64,000 bases of DNA from Clostridiales bacterium. Lineage in GTDB: Bacteria; Bacillota; Clostridia; Christensenellales; CAG-314. The stretch covers positions 115,611-179,610 of the forward strand of contig JAFLVJ010000004.1 of the NCBI GenBank assembly GCA_022508375.1, in the 5' to 3' direction. This document shows positions 1 through 8,632 of the stretch, one piece after another. Position 1 is the stretch's first letter. Each line of letters begins with the position of its first letter. The notes beneath the pieces were generated by a model. It did no database searches, was not told the origin of the DNA, and saw only the letters and a program-made list of their open reading frames with translations. The translations under genes and the position numbers were made by a program.

Positions 1-1063
1 AAACGGACAAAAACGTCAGGCTCTTGCTCACGCCACCCAAAATCTTGACATATTTACTATCCACTATTGGCTCACTGAGCGCCGCAACCGCCTGCAACCC
101 CAGATTAACAGACAAAATAGCGACAAGCGGTTGAATCATCATAAACAGCAAAATCAACAACGACACAACGCCAAAAGCGTTTTTGATAAGCGTTGTACTT
201 GCCACGACGATGTCAAAACCATCCGCCAGATAACCACCCAAAATAGGAATATAGTTTTTTGTGGCAAATTTTGCCGCGCGAAAACTCACTCCGTCTATGG
301 ACGCCGCAGATATTCCCTGCACAGTTGTAACGGCAGAAAACAGCATGAAAACTATGCCCAATACCCAGCCCGCGGAATTATTCAAAAAGGATGAAGCCTT
401 GCTGACTCGCACGTTAGTCGAAATGTTGCTGACTGCAGCAAAAACAAGCGCGAATATTGACAAGGGTAATACGACGTTTTTGATTATTTCGATGATACCG
501 GTCGAAAACATTACCATCGACGGTTGACATACGCTTGATGCAGCGTTTCCACCGTTGGCGATAAGCAACGTTAGTAAAATCGGCGATGTAACTTCCGCTA
601 ACAAGCTTACCTTTGCAAGCATTTGATAAACCTGCTTATAACAATCTACCACCATTGACAGCACGGACAACAACACAACCGTTACACCGACAAATGATAC
701 GACGCTATCCGTACTTTCGGAAATCAATCCTCCGCTTGTTCGTCGAATAAGCCCGAGAATCACCAGTACCACAAAGATGGATATCAGTTCAGGCAAAAGT
801 TCCTTTATCGTTTGAGCAAAAAGCAGTCCTATAACCTGCCAAAAGCTTTCGGCGCTGTCGAATTCGCCGTTGATTATGCTTTGTACCTTATCCGCAACAC
901 TCCCGATAAAGTCCTCGGCAACATCATCTACTTGTGAAAAATCTATACTACCAAGTCCTTCCTGTACGTTATCTTCGAGATCATCTACTACATCTGCGTG
1001 CGCAATGGCGGGCAGACAAATGATGAATATCAAGATCAAAATGATGACTGTTCGTAGTTTCAT
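1..1063 (-). CDS. spoIIIAE: Stage III sporulation protein AE (partial, C-terminus beyond window edge)
   Basis: Polytopic membrane protein of the SpoIIIA-SpoIIQ feeding-tube complex, which links the mother cell to the forespore during engulfment (family knowledge). The frame is open from an ATG at 1063 to the window edge, about 354 codons against roughly 400 in the family, so only the C-terminal end is missing. It is absent from the ORF track because no stop lies in the window. The N-terminus looks like a signal peptide (MKLRTVIILILIFIICLPA). After an acidic stretch come several hydrophobic segments. The start overlaps the spoIIIAD stop by 4 nt (ATGA), as expected for translational coupling. 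It follows AA-AB-AC-AD in standard order; AF, AG and AH should lie outside the window. Confidence 0.93.
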   Translation of the reverse strand, partial: MKLRTVIILILIFIICLPAIAHADVVDDLEDNVQEGLGSIDFSQVDDVAEDFIGSVADKVQSIINGEFDSAESFWQVIGLLFAQTIKELLPELISIFVVLVILGLIRRTSGGLISESTDSVVSFVGVTVVLLSVLSMVVDCYKQVYQMLAKVSLLAEVTSPILLTLLIANGGNAASSVCQPSMVMFSTGIIEIIKNVVLPLSIFALVFAAVSNISTNVRVSKASSFLNNSAGWVLGIVFMLFSAVTTVQGISAASIDGVSFRAAKFATKNYIPILGGYLADGFDIVVASTTLIKNAFGVVSLLILLFMMIQPLVAILSVNLGLQAVAALSEPIVDSKYVKILGGVSKSLTFLSV

Positions 1064-1446
1064 AACGCCAAATTCATTATCACGGTAAACAGTTTTTCAA
1101 CAATCGGCAAGGCGCAAAACAAAATGGCAACCTTGGAAGCCAACAGAACCTTGTCCCCAACGCTCTTGCAGTTGGCGTCGATACACACATTACTGCTGAA
1201 CTCTGCCAAGTAACCTATACCCACAACTTTTATTACGCAGCCGATAGCTTCACTGTCTATATTTGCTCGATCGGCGAAATTGTAAAAAGTGTAAACCACA
1301 TTATACAATTCGTCACAAATCATCAATAGCAACAATACGGAAACGCCAATTGTCATAGGCATGGCAAATTCCGGCTTAAGCTGTCTTATTACCGCTATAC
1401 CGACTATCGAAACAAGCGCCAACAAAGCAATTTTGTAAAAATCCAT
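1060..1446 (-). CDS. spoIIIAD: Stage III sporulation protein AD
   Basis: Small integral membrane protein of 128 aa, a subunit of the SpoIIIA channel assembly in the mother-cell membrane. The sequence has about four hydrophobic segments (residues 5-25, 28-48, 82-100 and 103-125) and little soluble sequence, as in the family. It starts with ATG two bases downstream of the spoIIIAC stop, and its stop overlaps the spoIIIAE start. Position in the AA-AE order and length both support the call. Expression is expected in the mother cell under SigE (family knowledge, not shown here). Confidence 0.93.
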   Translation of the reverse strand: MDFYKIALLALVSIVGIAVIRQLKPEFAMPMTIGVSVLLLLMICDELYNVVYTFYNFADRANIDSEAIGCVIKVVGIGYLAEFSSNVCIDANCKSVGDKVLLASKVAILFCALPIVEKLFTVIMNLAL

Positions 1447-1448
1447 AG

Positions 1449-1643
1449 TTACAAGTTAAATAACGATTGAAGCGTGTCGTAAAGCTGCACGATAACGTCC
1501 AACATCATGACAAGAGATATTACAAGCCCTACTACGGACACAACGGTCGCTATTTCATCCTTGCCGGCACGCTTTAAAAGCATTGCAGCTATTGCTGTGA
1601 TAATTCCTATTGCAGCTATTTTCAAAATAATAGATATATCCAT
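1449..1643 (-). CDS. spoIIIAC: Stage III sporulation protein AC
   Basis: A 64-aa protein made almost entirely of two hydrophobic helices joined by a short polar turn containing LLKRAGKDE, the typical SpoIIIAC layout. It is a membrane subunit of the SpoIIIA complex needed for late SigG activity in the forespore. It lies 9 bp downstream of spoIIIAB and 2 bp upstream of spoIIIAD within the same operon. Its length matches the family closely. Confidence 0.93.
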   Translation of the reverse strand: MDISIILKIAAIGIITAIAAMLLKRAGKDEIATVVSVVGLVISLVMMLDVIVQLYDTLQSLFNL

Positions 1644-1652
1644 ATTTCACCG

Positions 1653-2099
1653 TTACATCAATACAATACCAACCATTACGCCGAGCAACACGCCCAGCTT
1701 AGTGTAGATAGCAGCTTTATTTACTTCCTCAGATACTTTTTTTGCGTCCGAAGCGAAAACAGTTGCGTAGTAATCGATATGCCGTATCAGCTCTTGCGAG
1801 TTGACACATCCAATATTATTAAAGAAGGCGTCGATGTTATCCCTTTGTAACGAAGATAACGCGCACTTCAGTTTACCTTCATTTATATATTTACAAAATG
1901 AATCCGAACTGTTTTTAACAAATTCCTCATTAAAAACAGCCAACTCTACTTGTTTTCCTTCCACATTCACCTTGAGTAACGAAACGTATCGTTGCAAATC
2001 GGAGTAAAAATCCCCTTTACGCTTTATACGTTTTTCAAGATATCTTCCGCAAACAAAACCGCACGTAGCACATGCTAAAAGTATTATTATGTCTAGCAT
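1653..2099 (-). CDS. spoIIIAB: Stage III sporulation protein AB
   Basis: A 148-aa protein, slightly shorter than the roughly 170 aa of Bacillus SpoIIIAB. It has an N-terminal membrane anchor (MLDIIILLACATCGFVCG), a basic turn, a soluble helical middle region and a C-terminal hydrophobic segment ending GVMVGIVLM. This is the type II secretion system F-like architecture known for SpoIIIAB. It lies between the SpoIIIAA ATPase and SpoIIIAC, which supports the call because the sequence itself is poorly conserved. Confidence 0.88.
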   Translation of the reverse strand: MLDIIILLACATCGFVCGRYLEKRIKRKGDFYSDLQRYVSLLKVNVEGKQVELAVFNEEFVKNSSDSFCKYINEGKLKCALSSLQRDNIDAFFNNIGCVNSQELIRHIDYYATVFASDAKKVSEEVNKAAIYTKLGVLLGVMVGIVLM

Positions 2100-2132
2100 A
2101 GTAATTTATAATTGATTGATATTTGGTATTAT

Positions 2133-2963
2133 TTATGTTGATTTTAGTGCTTTTACGCTGAAACTTAGGTTTTCCTTACTCAGTATAATTGCTGTAGCAA
2201 AGTAGCTTGCAACGCCAAATTTATCGGCAAAATCATCCAAAGTGTAACCGTGTGCACTGCAGGCTATTTTTACACCGCTGTTGACACACGATCTGACAAA
2301 ACCTACATCAATGTCCGCCAACTCATCGCAAATAATAAAATCAGGAGACATCGCACGAACGCCTATATCAAAAGCATATTCCTTGCTGCTCCATTTCAAC
2401 ACGTCACAGTCACACGCATTCAATACATCGTCGTCGTAAAACAGCTCGCCACGCTCGTCAATGACCAAAACGCTATACTGTTTGGATAGTTTAACTGACA
2501 AATCCCTTAAAAACGTTGTTTTGCCACTGCAAGGCGGACCTATCACTACGGTATTACCTTTTTGACATTGTATTAGCGTTGCATAATCCACACAGCCCAC
2601 ATTGTGCGGTATGCGAAGGCATAAAGAAGTATATGTGCGAAATACAGTTTCACGACTGCCCGCCACGTGACCGCACACACCAATTCGCACGCCGTCTTGC
2701 AAAGTGAAAAAGCCTTTTGCAAGCATTTTTTCATAAGCATATACCGAATTGTTGCAAGCCACTTGTACAATACGGTCGCACACCTCGCCAAGCACGATTG
2801 CCTTTTCGATGTTTTGAGTTAGACCACTACCGCCTACGTAATACCACAACCCGCCGACATTCACCTTTACCGGTCGGTGATTTCGAATTCGCAGTTCACG
2901 AATGTTTTTCAACGAAGATACCTTATCCGATATTTCCGTTGGCAGACAGTCGAACAATTTCAT
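2133..2963 (-). CDS. spoIIIAA: Stage III sporulation protein AA, secretion-type ATPase
   Basis: Cytoplasmic ATPase thought to energise the SpoIIIA complex; related to type II/IV secretion ATPases. Walker A is visible as GPPCSGKTTFLRDL and a Walker B-like stretch as VLVIDERGEL; a conserved IICDELADIDVGF motif follows. The ORF track starts at a GTG at 3029, but that codon lies inside the terminator hairpin of the upstream efp gene, so I use the ATG at 2963, giving 276 aa starting MKLFDCLPTEI. No strong ribosome binding site precedes this ATG. It is the first gene of the spoIIIA operon. A CATAAAAC stretch upstream could be part of a SigE-type -10 element, but I cannot support this well. Confidence 0.92.
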   Translation of the reverse strand: MKLFDCLPTEISDKVSSLKNIRELRIRNHRPVKVNVGGLWYYVGGSGLTQNIEKAIVLGEVCDRIVQVACNNSVYAYEKMLAKGFFTLQDGVRIGVCGHVAGSRETVFRTYTSLCLRIPHNVGCVDYATLIQCQKGNTVVIGPPCSGKTTFLRDLSVKLSKQYSVLVIDERGELFYDDDVLNACDCDVLKWSSKEYAFDIGVRAMSPDFIICDELADIDVGFVRSCVNSGVKIACSAHGYTLDDFADKFGVASYFATAIILSKENLSFSVKALKST

Positions 2964-3020
2964 ACAACATTTTATTGGACAAGCACTTGTTTTATGAAAG
3001 AAACCGAAATAAAACAATAA

Positions 3021-3052
3021 AAAAATCACCTCGTGTTGTCAAGGTGATTTTT
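3021..3052 (-). terminator. Intrinsic terminator of efp
   Basis: A perfect 11-bp stem (AAAAATCACCT / AGGTGATTTTT) with a 10-nt loop lies about 33 nt downstream of the efp stop. On the minus strand the right arm itself supplies the U-tract. It separates the efp transcript from spoIIIAA, consistent with housekeeping versus sporulation-specific control. Confidence 0.85.
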
Positions 3053-3084
3053 GAATATAATTTGATTACAAATAAAGAGTAAAA

Positions 3085-3645
3085 TTATTTAGCTCTTTCC
3101 ATGTATTCGCCTGTACGGGTGTCGATACGAATCATATCGCCTTCGTTTACGAACATGGGAACCATGAGCGTGTAGCCCGTTTCGACGGTTGCGGGTTTTG
3201 TTGCGTTTGTCGCGGTGTTGCCTGCAACAGCAGGTTCACAGCTTATTACTTGCAAAACAACAAAGTTGGGAGGTTCAACGGAGAATGCCTCGCCTTTGTA
3301 AAACTTGATTGTTGCAGTCATATTCTCTTTCAAGAATTGCAAAGCATCTTCTACCTGACCGTGATTCAAAGGAACTTGCTCGTACGTTTCATTGTCCATG
3401 AAGTAGTACAGATCGCCGTCGCTGTAAAGATATTCCATTTCTTTGTTTTCAATACGCGCCAGTTCAAATTTTTCCGACGGGTTGAAGGTTTCTTCACGCA
3501 CTGCGCCTGTAACAACGTTCTTTATCTTGGTTCTGACAAAAGCTGCGCCCTTGCCCGGTTTTACGTGTTGGAAATCAACAATTACGTAAATACCGTTGTT
3601 GTAAACGAACGTTACGCCTTTTCTAAAATCGCCTGCTAAAATCAT
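3085..3645 (-). CDS. efp: Elongation factor P
   Basis: Translation factor that relieves ribosome stalling at polyproline stretches by binding near the E site. The 186-aa length is typical. The N-terminal KOW-like domain carries [10 protein letters not shown] with Lys32 at the tip of the loop, the residue modified in other bacteria. Two OB-type domains follow, and the end has the conserved [18 protein letters not shown] signature. The start ATG is preceded by GGGAGG. It sits downstream of an M24 peptidase, the usual Clostridia arrangement, and ends at a strong terminator. No lysine-modification enzyme is encoded nearby. Confidence 0.97.
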   Translation of the reverse strand: MILAGDFRKGVTFVYNNGIYVIVDFQHVKPGKGAAFVRTKIKNVVTGAVREETFNPSEKFELARIENKEMEYLYSDGDLYYFMDNETYEQVPLNHGQVEDALQFLKENMTATIKFYKGEAFSVEPPNFVVLQVISCEPAVAGNTATNATKPATVETGYTLMVPMFVNEGDMIRIDTRTGEYMERAK

Positions 3646-3671
3646 AAATTGTAAGCCTCCCTGTGTTTATC

Positions 3672-4745
3672 CTATAAAATTATAATATTTTTGTCTGATG
3701 TTGTCAAATCTATTACGCTATCTTGCTCTACAAGTAGTAAGTCTTCGATTCTTACCCCGCCAAGCCCCGGAATATATATACCGGGTTCGCACGTAATAAA
3801 TTGTTTTGCGCATATTTTTTCTTTCGAGCGCGCATTTGCATTTGGATGTTCGTGGATATCGATTCCCAAACTGTGCCCTGTGCCGTGAACGAAGTAGTTT
3901 TCGTAACCGTTTGACTTTATTACTTCACGACAGAATGAGTCTAGCTCTTTGCCGGTCATGCCACAATAGGCATTGGTAATTCCCATCTTTTGCGCCAGCA
4001 ATACGACATTGTATATTTTACGCATTTCATCCGACGGTTCACCCACAAACACCGTACGCGTCATGTCCGAGCAATATCCATGGTAACGCGCACCGAAGTC
4101 CATTGTAACGGGATCGCCAATCTCAATCAATTTGTCGCTTGGATGAGCGTGTGGTTTGGACGAATTTAGTCCCGAGGCAATTATCGTATCGAATGCCAGT
4201 CCTTCTGCGCCGTTTTTAGCCATGATATATTCCAATTCAATGGCAATATCTTTTTCGGAAATTCCCGGTTTGATAACTTCAAGTATCTTAGTGAACGCAA
4301 TGTCGGTAATGGATTGTGCTTTGCGTATGTACTCGATTTCTTCTTCTGTCTTGAAACTCCGAACAAAATTGATACTGTTGCCAACGGGTTCAAGTTTAAA
4401 TCCTTTTCCCTTAAATTTGTTTTTCAAGGCTACGTGTTCGCTCACAGTCAACTCGGTATCCTCGTAGCCGACAGTCACGATCTCGTGATTTTTCAGAACG
4501 TCAACAAGTATATCCTTATCGGCGCCACCGTTTACAACCTGTACAACTTCAACGCCATCGTTTTCCAAAATTTGCGCCATTTCGTAATATCTGGGATCGG
4601 TGATAAAAACGCTTTTGTTGCCACGCATCAAGATAAGATAGCCGAAAGTTGAAGCGAAACCGGTAAAATAAAATCGGTTTTTATCGCTTATAACGACTAT
4701 CGCATCTACGTTGGATAATTCAAATAATTTATCCGTTGATTTCAT
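3672..4745 (-). CDS. M24-family aminopeptidase (Xaa-Pro peptidase type)
   Basis: Metallopeptidase of 357 aa expected to remove N-terminal residues ahead of proline. An N-terminal creatinase-like domain covers residues 1-130 and the pita-bread catalytic domain residues 135-357. Metal ligands are visible in TMDFGARYHGYCSDMTRTV (two Asp), GTGHSLGIDIHEHP (His) and ITCEPGIYIPG and GVRIEDLLL (two Glu). GGAGG precedes the ATG. The gene directly precedes efp, a conserved pairing in Firmicutes; the protein is often annotated PepP, PepQ or YqhT-like. The exact substrate cannot be set from sequence. Confidence 0.92.
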   Translation of the reverse strand: MKSTDKLFELSNVDAIVVISDKNRFYFTGFASTFGYLILMRGNKSVFITDPRYYEMAQILENDGVEVVQVVNGGADKDILVDVLKNHEIVTVGYEDTELTVSEHVALKNKFKGKGFKLEPVGNSINFVRSFKTEEEIEYIRKAQSITDIAFTKILEVIKPGISEKDIAIELEYIMAKNGAEGLAFDTIIASGLNSSKPHAHPSDKLIEIGDPVTMDFGARYHGYCSDMTRTVFVGEPSDEMRKIYNVVLLAQKMGITNAYCGMTGKELDSFCREVIKSNGYENYFVHGTGHSLGIDIHEHPNANARSKEKICAKQFITCEPGIYIPGLGGVRIEDLLLVEQDSVIDLTTSDKNIIIL

Positions 4746-4757
4746 AATGCCTCCAAA

Positions 4758-5603
4758 TTACATGCTTTCATATACGCGCTTCATGTATAACGCGTCATCA
4801 GCCTGCGTGCCATCAGATTCGCAGATGACAACAGGTGATAATTTATACTTTTTAAGAACCTTCGCCAATGGCTCAAATTCCGGACCGAAAACGGTATCTT
4901 CGAAAGTTAAATGTTTAACCTCGCCACCGTTGGAATATTCAATCTTTGAAAAATGAACGTGCATTGAGCTTGCTCGTTCCGTACCAAGGTTGTTTATCAA
5001 GTGCAAAACAATCTGTTCATAATCTTGCTCAGTCTTTAAACTACCGTATGTGCGAGCGTTTATATGTCCGAAATCTATTGTGGGAACAAAGAAATCCGCT
5101 ACCTTGCAAAAATCCGTTACTTCTTCGACATCGCCGATTTGATTGATTTTTCCCATTGTTTCCGGACAGAATATGCAGTCGTCCATTTTGTTTTCAACTA
5201 TAAGATGTGCCAAAATTTCCATGCGTTTTTTTGTCAACGCAACAGCATCTTTTCTCGTCATTTTGCCGACTGTCGATGGATGAAAAATAACCCTGTTTCC
5301 GTAAAATTCACGAACCTTTTCACAGCTTCTGAGTACGTATCCGAAGGACTTTTCCGCCATTTCGTCAGATGGATTTGCCAAATTGATATAATATGGCGCA
5401 TGAACCGAAATTGCCACGTCAAACTTCTTACTGAGTTCACCTATTGCATTGGCTTTTTCGCTGCTTATATTTATTCCCCTTCCAAAGGAATACTCGTAGG
5501 CTGTAAGTCCCTGCTCAGCAAGCCACTTGGGCGCGTCAACGGATGAAGTATGTCCTTCATCGTAAAAACGGTTGCTGTTTCCGCTTGGTCCAAATCTAAT
5601 CAT
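4758..5603 (-). CDS. Endonuclease IV-like TIM-barrel protein (AP endonuclease 2 family)
   Basis: A 281-aa TIM-barrel protein of the xylose isomerase/endonuclease IV superfamily. Metal-ligand-like residues are seen in SVHAPYYINLA, VIFHPSTVGK, FCPETMGK, PTIDFGHINAR, SSMHVHFS and VVICESDG, matching the spacing of the tri-zinc site of Nfo. Activity on abasic DNA is inferred from the family; Nfo proper is better conserved, so a diverged role is possible. Its start overlaps the ribF stop by 8 nt, so it is co-translated with the rimP-ribF operon. The M24 peptidase follows 12 bp later. Confidence 0.8.
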   Translation of the reverse strand: MIRFGPSGNSNRFYDEGHTSSVDAPKWLAEQGLTAYEYSFGRGINISSEKANAIGELSKKFDVAISVHAPYYINLANPSDEMAEKSFGYVLRSCEKVREFYGNRVIFHPSTVGKMTRKDAVALTKKRMEILAHLIVENKMDDCIFCPETMGKINQIGDVEEVTDFCKVADFFVPTIDFGHINARTYGSLKTEQDYEQIVLHLINNLGTERASSMHVHFSKIEYSNGGEVKHLTFEDTVFGPEFEPLAKVLKKYKLSPVVICESDGTQADDALYMKRVYESM

Positions 5604-6483
5604 TTAACACCGTTTCCCTGTCTTGTTTTAACTGTTCTACAAGCTCGTCAGAATCTTTATATTTACGTATAGAACGCAAAAAGCGAGTCAACGAAACCTT
5701 GAGTGTCTTGCCGTACAGATCTCCGTCAAAATCCAAAATATGCGCTTCGATATTGACGTAATCAAGTCCAAAAGTAGGTTTTTGACCGACATTTACTATT
5801 GCTTTGTAACTTTTACCATCTACAACCGTCACACCGCCGTAAACGCCGATTGGCAACAACTTATCGCAACTGACTTGCAAGTTGGCTGTAGGAAATCCCA
5901 TTTCGCTGCCTACGTGCCTACCGTGAACAACCGTTCCAATAACGAAATACGGCTCGGAAAGTATTGTATTTAATGTGTTGACGTCGGATTTTAGCAACAA
6001 ATCGCGCGCCAAAGTAGTACTGACTTTTACATTATTCCAACATACCGCATCAACAATATCCACATTACATACGTCGGAAAAATACACTTTCAACGATTGA
6101 CTATTTTTGTGATCGCAACCGTAGGTGTAATCAAACCCGCATACAATGCCTTTCAAGTTGTATCCGGCTAGTTGTTCAACAAACTTATCACCCGAACAGG
6201 CGCGAAATTTATTGTTGAATTCGGCAGCAATTACCACTTCAACGCCCAAGTTCTTATATAGCTCCAAACGCTCGGCATACGTATATACAACGGTAGAATC
6301 CTTGCCAAGCACCTGCAAGTGATTGTTACTGAAGGTAAACAACGCTACTTTGGCTTTACACTCATGCGCACGCTGTTTAGCAACGTCAAGTAACTTGACG
6401 TGACCGCTGTGCATTGTTCCGAAATATCCCAAACACAAAACGATTGGACAATTAAGTTGTTGACCGAATTCTATTACCTGCAC
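5596..6483 (-). CDS. ribF: Bifunctional riboflavin kinase / FAD synthetase
   Basis: Makes FMN from riboflavin and FAD from FMN. The N-terminal adenylyltransferase domain has GYFGTMHSGH (HxGH-like nucleotidyl transferase motif) and the FAD synthetase block ending in VSTTLARDLL. The C-terminal kinase domain has VVHGRHVGSEMGFPTANL, a clear riboflavin kinase signature. Length 295 aa is typical. The start codon is GTG with AGGTG upstream. It follows truB by 7 bp and overlaps the next gene, the usual end of the nusA-infB superoperon. Confidence 0.95.
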   Translation of the reverse strand: MQVIEFGQQLNCPIVLCLGYFGTMHSGHVKLLDVAKQRAHECKAKVALFTFSNNHLQVLGKDSTVVYTYAERLELYKNLGVEVVIAAEFNNKFRACSGDKFVEQLAGYNLKGIVCGFDYTYGCDHKNSQSLKVYFSDVCNVDIVDAVCWNNVKVSTTLARDLLLKSDVNTLNTILSEPYFVIGTVVHGRHVGSEMGFPTANLQVSCDKLLPIGVYGGVTVVDGKSYKAIVNVGQKPTFGLDYVNIEAHILDFDGDLYGKTLKVSLTRFLRSIRKYKDSDELVEQLKQDRETVLND

Positions 6484-6490
6484 AGCACAC

Positions 6491-7345
6491 CTAAATTGCG
6501 TTTCTTAAGTAGTATTCCAAATCCAAACGACCGTTATTACACTTGCCCAGTCCGAAAAATACGCCCTTGCAATATATCTTTTTGTATCCTTCAAATTGAA
6601 CAAAAATATGGCGACCGTTTTCCAAATTGTTGAAATGTTTATCTTCTAAAATATACTCATCTACGTCTTTTAACGGGTACATTACGTCCACAAGACACTG
6701 TTCCTTCTTTTCGCGAATCTCGTCTAACGTGTAGGCGCTTTCGATATTAAAGCAGCCGGATTGCAAGCGAATAAGTCCACTCATATATCCTATTGTACCA
6801 CAGGCAAAAGCAATATCCCTTGCCAGTGAACGAATGTACGTTCCACCGCTGCACTTAATATCGACAACAAGCGTATCCGCACTGCGCTGTTCCAGTAAAG
6901 TTATATCATATATAGTTACGGAACGGGAACGCAACTCCACCGCTTCGCCATTTCGCGCCAACTTATAAGCCCTGACACCACCGACCGATATAGCCGAATA
7001 AGCGGGCGGGACTTGTTGTATTTCACCCGTAAAGCTTTTAAGCGCGTCCGTTATCTGATCAACAGTAGGTACATTACCTCCGCTTTCCACTACTTCCCCG
7101 TACGAATCCAAGGTATCTGTAGTCTTACCGAATGTGAAAAAAGCGCGGTAATACTTTACCTTATTTGTTAAGTAATTGAACAACTTGGTTCCTTGTCCTA
7201 CGGCTACAGGCAACACTCCGCTTGCACCGGGATCTAACGTACCAAGGTGTCCGACCTTTTTTTCATGTAAAACGTGCTTTACACAAATAACAATATCGCT
7301 AGCCGTTGCGCCTACAGGTTTGAGCACGTTAATAAAACCGTTCAT
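6491..7345 (-). CDS. truB: tRNA pseudouridine(55) synthase
   Basis: Forms pseudouridine 55 in the T loop of tRNAs. The catalytic motif GHLGTLDPGASGVLPVAVGQ carries the essential Asp near residue 40. YKVKYYRAFFTFGKTTDTLDS and KCSGGTYIRSLARDI are further family motifs. Length is 284 aa. Start ATG overlaps the nrnA stop by 4 nt. The gene follows rbfA and nrnA as in most Firmicutes. The short C-terminal region is divergent but of the usual size. Confidence 0.96.
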   Translation of the reverse strand: MNGFINVLKPVGATASDIVICVKHVLHEKKVGHLGTLDPGASGVLPVAVGQGTKLFNYLTNKVKYYRAFFTFGKTTDTLDSYGEVVESGGNVPTVDQITDALKSFTGEIQQVPPAYSAISVGGVRAYKLARNGEAVELRSRSVTIYDITLLEQRSADTLVVDIKCSGGTYIRSLARDIAFACGTIGYMSGLIRLQSGCFNIESAYTLDEIREKKEQCLVDVMYPLKDVDEYILEDKHFNNLENGRHIFVQFEGYKKIYCKGVFFGLGKCNNGRLDLEYYLRNAI

Positions 7346-8304
7346 ATCGTATAACCTACTACCCGAACTATTTTGTCAATGACGTCCTCTAACAATCCCG
7401 ATATCATGCACGCGGAAGCCAAAACGTGTCCGCCACCACCAAATTCTTTGCATACGTCGCGCACAGAAAAGTCTTTTCCGCGCATACTCACCTTATAAAC
7501 GTTTGGTGCATATTCCGTCATGCACACGCCGATTTTTGCCGTGTCAATATTTATAGCGTACTGAACAAGAAAAGACGACGCATTGAATTGCAAATCGAAT
7601 TCCGCCAAATCCGCTTGCGTTAGATACATCAACGCCATTTTTCCGTCGTAATATATACGCATATGCGATAATGCCCTGCAAAGCAATTTGGTTTCAGCGA
7701 GGCTAATATCTTTGAAAAATACGCGATTGATTTGCTCCATACGAGCACCACGCTCACACAGCTCGGCAGCCATCAAGAAACATGCTTTATCGGTGTTGTT
7801 ATGCGCAAAGTTACCTGTATCGGTACACAAACCCATGTACAAATAGGTGGCAAGCTGTTCGTCAATTTCAATATTCAGTTCCTTTACGATCTCGTAAACA
7901 ATTTGACAAGTACTCGCGTAAGGCTTGAGACAGTTGTATTTTGAGAAATAATCTCCACCGTGATGGTCTATCGTTAGCGTCTCGGCAAATTTACAGTATA
8001 GCCCCGCATAATCGCCTACACGCGACAAATCCCCACAGTCAACCGCAACAAATAAGTCGTATTTGCCATTGAAACTTGTTGAAATCTCTGTTACTTCCTC
8101 AAAAACACCAAGTTTGCTTTCCATAGGCATATCACAAAAAATACCGACTGTCTTGTTTAGTTTTCTCAAAGCCAGCGCAAGCGCAATGCTCGAACCTATT
8201 GTGTCACCGTCCGGATGAGTGTGAGCAAATAGCGCTATACGTTGTTTATTTGAGAGAATATTGGCCACTTGACTAATTGTTGTCGTCTTTTTTTCCGATT
8301 TCAT
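7342..8304 (-). CDS. nrnA: DHH/DHHA1 phosphoesterase, nanoRNase / pAp phosphatase type
   Basis: Predicted to degrade 2-5 nt RNA fragments and 3'-phosphoadenosine 5'-phosphate. The N-terminal DHH domain shows AHTHPDGDTIGSSIAL, VAVDCGD, TIDHHGGDYF and LCTDTGNFAHNNT, which hold the Mn ligands. The C-terminal DHHA1 domain has KVSMRGKDFSVRDVCKEFGG and a GGGH motif. At 320 aa it fits NrnA. The start ATG lies inside rbfA (32-nt overlap), with GAGAT upstream. Placement between rbfA and truB is standard. Confidence 0.94.
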   Translation of the reverse strand: MKSEKKTTTISQVANILSNKQRIALFAHTHPDGDTIGSSIALALALRKLNKTVGIFCDMPMESKLGVFEEVTEISTSFNGKYDLFVAVDCGDLSRVGDYAGLYCKFAETLTIDHHGGDYFSKYNCLKPYASTCQIVYEIVKELNIEIDEQLATYLYMGLCTDTGNFAHNNTDKACFLMAAELCERGARMEQINRVFFKDISLAETKLLCRALSHMRIYYDGKMALMYLTQADLAEFDLQFNASSFLVQYAINIDTAKIGVCMTEYAPNVYKVSMRGKDFSVRDVCKEFGGGGHVLASACMISGLLEDVIDKIVRVVGYTI

Positions 8305-8632
8305 AAAGCATCTCGCTTATCTTTTGTCCGTACGCCATGGAGGTATCCAAGATAAAGTTAAACTCGGGCACTTTACGGATGTGCATGGTACGGGATATTT
8401 CCCTACGCACAAAAGGCTCGTTTTCCTTGATTGCAAGATAAGTTTGCGTAGCTTTTTCGGTATCCGTTGAATAAACGCTGACGTAAACCTTTGCAGTAGC
8501 CAACTCTTTATCCGTATCTACGTCCAAAATCGTAAACATTTCCGTTATGCGCGGATCCTTTACCTTTTTGGTAAGAATCTCCACAATCAAACGTTTAAAT
8601 TCGGAATTTAATTTATTTGTTCTTGTATTCAT
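8273..8632 (-). CDS. rbfA: 30S ribosome-binding factor A
   Basis: Late maturation factor of the 30S subunit that binds near helix 45 of 16S rRNA. The 119-aa KH-type fold protein has the family features [44 protein letters not shown] and [23 protein letters not shown] overlaps the infB stop by 4 nt. Its 3' end overlaps nrnA by 32 nt, which is longer than usual. Confidence 0.96.
   Translation of the reverse strand: MNTRTNKLNSEFKRLIVEILTKKVKDPRITEMFTILDVDTDKELATAKVYVSVYSTDTEKATQTYLAIKENEPFVRREISRTMHIRKVPEFNFILDTSMAYGQKISEMLYEIGKKDDNN

Noticed and set aside
2964-3029. GTG start of spoIIIAA in the ORF track
   Set aside because: The codon is inside the efp terminator stem and the added residues are unlike the family; ATG 2963 is preferred.
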